Positions 6,845 to 9,969 of a stretch of DNA of 9,969 nucleotides are shown piece by piece (the first letter of the stretch is position 1; each line of letters starts with the position of its first letter). The translations under genes were made by a program, and so were the position numbers. The notes beneath the pieces were generated by a model. It made no database searches, had not been told where the DNA came from, and saw only the letters and a list, made by a program, of their open reading frames with translations. The stretch comes from Cycloclasticus sp. (GTDB lineage: Bacteria; Pseudomonadota; Gammaproteobacteria; Methylococcales; Cycloclasticaceae): NCBI GenBank assembly GCA_018066825.1, contig JAGPVU010000113.1:1-9969 (forward strand), read 5' to 3'.

Positions 6845-7034
6845 GTTGGCTTGGTTTTTTAACTGATTGTGACGAAGTTTAAATTATTCAAAGCGAGTAA
6901 CAAGGACTTTGTCAAAAAAGACAGTGCAATAAAACTGAGATTTAGATTATTGCAGGAACAATGAGTAAATAAAGCACCGGATTGAATTAAAAGGTCTTAA
7001 CGCTTCCTTAAGTCATTGATTTATAATCGTAAAA
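6845..7034. other. Gene-free spacer between rsmJ and the tRNA operon
   Basis: Besides the rsmJ promoter it holds an 8-bp inverted repeat, TGCAATAA (6925-6932) / TTATTGCA (6947-6954), with a 14-nt loop. On the minus strand this repeat could help end the tRNA transcript, but no T-run follows immediately. The short repeat CTTAA/TTAAG (about 6999-7014), read on the minus strand, is followed by ACCTTTTAA and is at best a weak terminator. Nothing coding is seen. Confidence 0.4.
6886..6915 (-). promoter_or_regulatory. Candidate rsmJ promoter
   Basis: On the minus strand a perfect -35 TTGACA (6910-6915) is followed, 18 bp later, by TTGAAT (6886-6891, four of six with the -10 consensus). The predicted start near 6879 gives a leader of about 35 nt to the GTG start. 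Confidence 0.5.
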
Positions 7035-7124
7035 TGGGGTGGATGAAGGGACTCGAACCCTCGACAACCTGAGTCACAGTCAGGGGCTCTACCAACTGAG
7101 CTACACCCACCATTGACGATTATA
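7022..7124. repeat. 9-bp inverted repeat flanking tRNA-His
   Basis: TATAATCGT (7022-7030) and its exact reverse complement ACGATTATA (7116-7124) lie four bases outside each end of the mature tRNA. In the precursor RNA the leader and trailer could pair, nearly continuous with the acceptor stem, because two of the four intervening positions can also pair A-U. This suggests a processing or stabilising helix. Confidence 0.6.
7035..7111 (-). tRNA. tRNA-His (anticodon GTG)
   Basis: 77 nt including the extra 5' G (at 7111) that pairs with C73 and serves as the histidyl-tRNA synthetase identity element. The anticodon stem CCTGA/TCAGG encloses CTGTGAC, giving anticodon GTG. The D-arm GTAGCTCAGTTGGTAGAGC and T-arm GAGGG-TTCGAGT-CCCTT are standard and the CCA is encoded. 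G34 makes it a substrate for the Tgt/QueA pathway encoded at the left of the window. It is the last gene of the Pro-Arg-His operon and is flanked by a 9-bp inverted repeat. Confidence 0.97.
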
Positions 7125-7135
7125 TTTAGAGCTTA

Positions 7136-7212
7136 TGGTGCGCTTGGCAGGACTCGAACCTGCTACCCTCGGCTTAGAAGGCCGATGCTCTATCCAGATG
7201 AGCTACAAGCGC
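7136..7212 (-). tRNA. argU: tRNA-Arg (anticodon TCT)
   Basis: 77 nt with encoded CCA and acceptor GCGCTTG/CAAGCGC. The anticodon stem TCGGC/GCCGA encloses CTTCTAA, giving anticodon TCT, which reads AGA. It closely resembles E. coli argU, which also lies near folD, so the gene order is probably ancient. It is the middle gene of the operon, with 24 nt to tRNA-His and 45 nt from tRNA-Pro. Confidence 0.96.
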
Positions 7213-7257
7213 TTCATCATAATTTTACACCCACATTTACTGCGAGTATTTAAAAAT

Positions 7258-7334
7258 TGGTCGGGGTGGAGAGATTCGAACTCCCGACATCCTGCTCCCA
7301 AAGCAGGCGCGCTACCAGACTGCGCTACACCCCG
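7258..7334 (-). tRNA. tRNA-Pro (anticodon TGG)
   Basis: 77 nt with encoded CCA. The acceptor CGGGGTG pairs with CACCCCG, with the C1-G72 pair typical of bacterial proline tRNA. The anticodon stem CCTGC/GCAGG encloses TTTGGGA, giving anticodon TGG. It is the first gene of the tRNA operon, 44 nt or so after the predicted transcription start. The leader contains a small hairpin, ATTGC/GCAAT (7349-7367). Confidence 0.96.
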
Positions 7335-7384
7335 ACTACTAACAAATGATTGCTTAAATGATGCAATAACTTTGTAGGTGGGCG

Positions 7385-7413
7385 ATAATACGGCACACGG
7401 GAATTCAGGTCAA
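7385..7413 (-). promoter_or_regulatory. Promoter of the Pro-Arg-His tRNA operon
   Basis: On the minus strand TTGACC (7408-7413) and TATTAT (7385-7390) each match the sigma-70 consensus at five of six positions, with an ideal 17-bp spacer. The discriminator CGCCCACC is GC-rich, as in stringently controlled stable-RNA promoters. Its presence here argues against a folD start upstream of 7456, since that would place the promoter inside coding sequence. Confidence 0.75.
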
Positions 7414-7455
7414 CGCTTCTTTAAAAAAAGAGCCTCAAAAAAGCAAAAACACACT

Positions 7456-8310
7456 ATGACGTTTCAAAAAATAGACGGTAAAAAAATTGCCAGCGAACTT
7501 CGAGTCAACATAAAAAAACAAACAGAACAGCGTATTGCTCATGGCCTTGCAAAACCGGGTTTGGCTGTTATTTTAGTTGGCGAGAACCCTGCCTCAGAAG
7601 TTTATGTACGTAATAAATGCAATGCTTGCGAAGAAGTGGGATTTTATTCCTTATCAAAAACGTTTCCTTATGGCGTCACAGAGCAAGAACTCCTTACCCT
7701 TATAGCTGACCTTAATAACAATTCATCCATACACGGTATTTTGGTGCAATTACCGCTGCCTGAACATATCAATGAAGAAAAGATTATCGAGGCGATTGAT
7801 CCATTAAAAGATGTTGATGGCTTTCATCCCTATAATATTGGTCGTTTGGCATTACGCATGCCGATTTTACGCTCCTGCACACCGAAAGGCATTATGACTT
7901 TATTAAAAAGCACTGGCATCGCTTTAGAAGGTAAAGAAGCCGTTGTTATTGGTGCATCAAACATTGTTGGCCGCCCTGTTTCATTGGAGTTATTAATGGC
8001 CCGTTGTACGGTGACCACCTGTCATAGCCGAACCGTTGATTTGGCCGCTCACGTTAAACGGGCTGATATTATTATTGCAGCCGTGGGTATCGCTGGTTTT
8101 GTTAAAGGTGGGTGGGTAAAACCCGGTGCCGTAGTGATTGATGTTGGGATCAACCGTTTAGAAACGGGGAAATTAGCCGGTGATGTGGATTATCAAGCAG
8201 CCGCTAAAAATGCCAGTTGGATTACACCCGTACCCGGTGGCGTTGGCCCAATGACGATTGCATCGCTGCTTGAGAACACCCTACAAGCAGCCGAGTTACA
8301 GAGCGATTAA
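7456..8310 (+). CDS. folD: Bifunctional methylenetetrahydrofolate dehydrogenase / methenyltetrahydrofolate cyclohydrolase FolD
   Basis: FolD oxidises 5,10-methylene-THF with NADP and hydrolyses the product to 10-formyl-THF, feeding purine and formyl-methionyl-tRNA synthesis. The 284 residues, counted from the ATG at 7456, match the family length and place the key residues at E. coli numbering: Tyr50 and Lys54 in YVRNK, Gln98 in QLPLP, Asp121 in DVDGFHP. The NADP-binding part shows GASNIVGRPV (166-175) and CHSRT (189-193), and the end has TPVPGGVGPMTIASLLENT (257-275). The family's usual Arg in G-R-S-N-I-V-G is Ala here. An in-frame GTG at 7378 would add 26 low-complexity residues across the opposing tRNA promoter and is unlikely. 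No strong ribosome binding site is seen. The gene converges on cysS, as its E. coli counterpart lies near cysS. Confidence 0.97.
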   Translation: MTFQKIDGKKIASELRVNIKKQTEQRIAHGLAKPGLAVILVGENPASEVYVRNKCNACEEVGFYSLSKTFPYGVTEQELLTLIADLNNNSSIHGILVQLPLPEHINEEKIIEAIDPLKDVDGFHPYNIGRLALRMPILRSCTPKGIMTLLKSTGIALEGKEAVVIGASNIVGRPVSLELLMARCTVTTCHSRTVDLAAHVKRADIIIAAVGIAGFVKGGWVKPGAVVIDVGINRLETGKLAGDVDYQAAAKNASWITPVPGGVGPMTIASLLENTLQAAELQSD

Positions 8311-8321
8311 CAGAACATAGG

Positions 8322-8352
8322 AAAAAGGACGCGTTTCGCGCATCTTTTTTTT
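8322..8352. terminator. Bidirectional terminator between folD and cysS
   Basis: The stem AAAAAGG-A-CGCG, loop TTT, CGCG-CA-TCTTTTT has a small internal loop and one G-U pair, followed on the plus strand by an eight-T run (8345-8352). The A run at 8322-8326 supplies a five-T tail on the minus strand. It starts 12 bases after the folD stop and seven bases beyond the cysS stop, so it serves both convergent genes. Confidence 0.8.
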
Positions 8353-8358
8353 ATGCAA

Positions 8359-9750
8359 TCAACTTCTACGCCAAGTCGTTTGCGGGCCCTTATCTTCTAA
8401 TATAACGCCTTGCTGGCTTAATTCATCCCTAATTTGATCCGCTAAGCCCCAGTTTTTATCCGCTTTAGCTTGTAGCCGTTGGTTTATTTTTAACGTTATC
8501 TCGTCATTATCCATAGCTGCGCCCTCACCCGTAGATGATTGCAAATAAGTTTCCGGGTCTTGGTTCAACAAACCTAATGGCTCCGCCATTGTTAATAAAT
8601 CAGCTGCCGTTTTGGCCGCTTTATCTGGGTCGGTTGATTTTAATTTGTTCAGTTCATTGGCGCATTCAAACATTACCGACAACGCTTTTGCAGAATTAAA
8701 ATCATCGTTCATCGCCGCTTCAAATCGATGAATATAATCTGACTTTTCTGGGTTTAATGCCGGTGTTACGTTACGCAAGGCAGTGTATAAACGCTCAAGC
8801 GCGGCACGTGACTCGTTTAATTGCTCATCTGAATAATTCAGCGGACTGCGGTAATGACTGGAGAGCACAAAAAAGCGTATTTCTTCGCCACGGTATTGTT
8901 TAAGCACCTCTCGTACGGTAAAAAAGTTGCCTAATGATTTGGACATTTTTTCATCGTCAATCCGCACAAAGCCGTTATGCATCCAAGTATTAACAAAACA
9001 CTCGCCGGTTGCCGCTTCTGACTGTGCTATTTCGTTTTCGTGATGCGGAAATTGCAAATCCATACCACCACCGTGAATATCAAAATGATTGCCCAAGCAA
9101 CGCGTCGACATGGCCGAACATTCAATGTGCCAACCGGGTCGCCCCGCTCCCCATGGTGATGGCCAAGCAGGTTCACCCGCTTTAGCCGATTTCCACAGCA
9201 CAAAGTCGAATGGGTTACGTTTATTAGCATCTACCTCAACCCGTTCACCAGCATTCATATCGTCTAGTTTACGGCCCGACAACTGCCCATAGTTGGCAAA
9301 CGATTCAACGGCGTAGTAAACATCGTTATTGGGGCCAAGATAGGCGTGTTGTTTGCCGATTAAGGTTTCGATCATAGTAATGATGTCGTCCATCGACTCG
9401 GTTGCGAGCGGCTCGAGGTCTGGTTTTTGCACATTCAAGCTAGCTTCATCCTGGTGCATTTCAGCAATAAAACGCCGCGTTAATTGGCCAAAGTCTTCCC
9501 CAGCCTCAAGTGCACGATTGATGATTTTATCGTCGATATCGGTGATATTTCGCACATAGTTCACCTCGTAACCCAAGTATTTAAAATAACGAGCGACCAC
9601 ATCAAATACCACCATTACCCGCGCATGTCCGATGTGACAAAAGTCATACACCGTCATGCCACAGACGTACAGCCCGACTTTACCTTCTACTATCGGAGTG
9701 AACGGTTGTTTTTTACGGTGCAATGAATTAAAAATGTGTAAAGGGTTCAT
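8359..9750 (-). CDS. cysS: Cysteinyl-tRNA synthetase
   Basis: A class I aminoacyl-tRNA synthetase charging tRNA-Cys in the cytoplasm. Counting from the ATG at 9748-9750 gives 463 residues (E. coli 461) and the expected beginning MNPLHIFNSL. Zinc ligands are Cys30, Cys211, His236 and Glu240. The HIGH motif is at 39-42 (HIGH, in CHIGHA) and KMSKS at 268-272; the family segments NITDIDDKII, WGAGRPGWHIECSAM and DIHGGGMDLQFPHHENEIAQS are all present. The C-terminus ends TTWRRS, close to E. coli TTWRRK. In-frame starts further upstream (ATG at 9781-9783, TTG at 9796-9798) would add residues absent from relatives. The gene converges on folD and is divergent from a secreted-protein gene. Confidence 0.97.
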   Translation of the reverse strand: MNPLHIFNSLHRKKQPFTPIVEGKVGLYVCGMTVYDFCHIGHARVMVVFDVVARYFKYLGYEVNYVRNITDIDDKIINRALEAGEDFGQLTRRFIAEMHQDEASLNVQKPDLEPLATESMDDIITMIETLIGKQHAYLGPNNDVYYAVESFANYGQLSGRKLDDMNAGERVEVDANKRNPFDFVLWKSAKAGEPAWPSPWGAGRPGWHIECSAMSTRCLGNHFDIHGGGMDLQFPHHENEIAQSEAATGECFVNTWMHNGFVRIDDEKMSKSLGNFFTVREVLKQYRGEEIRFFVLSSHYRSPLNYSDEQLNESRAALERLYTALRNVTPALNPEKSDYIHRFEAAMNDDFNSAKALSVMFECANELNKLKSTDPDKAAKTAADLLTMAEPLGLLNQDPETYLQSSTGEGAAMDNDEITLKINQRLQAKADKNWGLADQIRDELSQQGVILEDKGPQTTWRRS

Positions 9751-9822
9751 CAGGAAACGTGTCTTATTATGTAAATAGATCATGATAACTGATTCCAACG
9801 GCGCTATAAAACAATAAGAAAC

Positions 9823-9851
9823 TTTATAAATGCATTAAAAAACGCTAATAT
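9823..9851 (+). promoter_or_regulatory. Possible promoter of the gene starting at 9881
   Basis: TTTATA (9823-9828) and TAATAT (9846-9851), each four of six with consensus, are spaced by 17 bp. The predicted start is near 9858 with a leader of about 23 nt. The region is AT-rich, so chance matches are likely. The opposing cysS promoter should also lie near here. Confidence 0.35.
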
Positions 9852-9880
9852 GCTCCTTCTTTTTCAAGTGGGATTAATTA

Positions 9881-9969
9881 ATGGGCAATAAACGGTTTAT
9901 ATTCATTAAAACGCTACTTATTACAGCGCTGTTAACCTTCACATCAACATCACTTTACGCAACGGATAC
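9881..9969 (+). CDS. Secreted protein, N-terminal 29 codons (partial); possible periplasmic cyclophilin
   Basis: The frame runs off the right edge. The visible part, MGNKRFIFIKTLLITALLTF then TSTSLYATDT, is a clear Sec signal peptide: Lys4, Arg5 and Lys10, a hydrophobic core, and a likely cut after LYA. A GTGGGA stretch about 9 bases before the ATG may serve as ribosome binding site. The mature protein is not visible, so its family cannot be read. In E. coli the gene divergent from cysS is ppiB, a peptidyl-prolyl isomerase, so an exported cyclophilin is a reasonable guess from position only. Confidence 0.65.
   Translation, partial: MGNKRFIFIKTLLITALLTFTSTSLYATD

Noticed and set aside
7135..7377. 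80-codon plus-strand frame with the peptide GWRDSNSRHPAPKAGALPDCATPRLL
   Set aside because: It is the antisense reading of the tRNA-Arg and tRNA-Pro genes, a well-known source of false proteins. All bases are explained by the tRNAs and their spacers.
8359..9798. Longer cysS starting at 9798
   Set aside because: It needs a TTG start and adds 16 residues not found in relatives; the ATG at 9748-9750 gives the family N-terminus.

Overview
The window looks like chromosomal core sequence from a gammaproteobacterium of moderate to low GC. The evidence is the gene set: tgt-queA next to a tRNA-Leu, an OxyR with the classic redox cysteines, RsmJ (essentially a gammaproteobacterial protein), and folD/cysS beside a tRNA cluster. 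The last two arrangements recall Pseudomonas and Enterobacteria, from memory. Order and genus cannot be fixed from this sequence, although a marine gammaproteobacterium is a reasonable guess.

Left part (1-1600): the first 35 codons of tgt and all of queA lie on the minus strand and overlap by 11 bp; both act in tRNA queuosine synthesis. A tRNA-Leu(CAA) follows on the plus strand with a clear terminator. A gene-free stretch of about 270 bp ends in a strong hairpin that terminates katG.

Middle (1601-6844): an oxidative-stress island. oxyR and then katG are read on the minus strand. The KatG carries a signal peptide, so it is predicted to be exported. Divergent from oxyR is an outer-membrane beta-barrel protein with two histidine-rich loops. 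The 177-bp divergent spacer holds four alternating copies of an ACTAAAG element and a 14-bp palindrome. The barrel gene and rsmJ converge and overlap by 4 bp. OxyR would sense peroxide in the cytoplasm and KatG would remove it, probably in the periplasm. A role for the barrel protein in the same response is inference from position.

Right part (6845-9969): a minus-strand tRNA operon Pro(TGG)-Arg(TCT)-His(GTG) has a well-formed promoter just upstream of folD. folD (plus) and cysS (minus) converge on a shared bidirectional terminator. The window ends in the first 29 codons of a secreted protein divergent from cysS. Its family cannot be read; a periplasmic cyclophilin is possible by analogy with the E. 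coli ppiB/cysS arrangement.

Most of the window is housekeeping DNA and I see no mobile element, CRISPR array or clearly new multi-gene system. The parts most worth a second look are regulatory: the repeat cluster between oxyR and the barrel gene, the perfect palindrome over the katG promoter, and the inverted repeat flanking tRNA-His.
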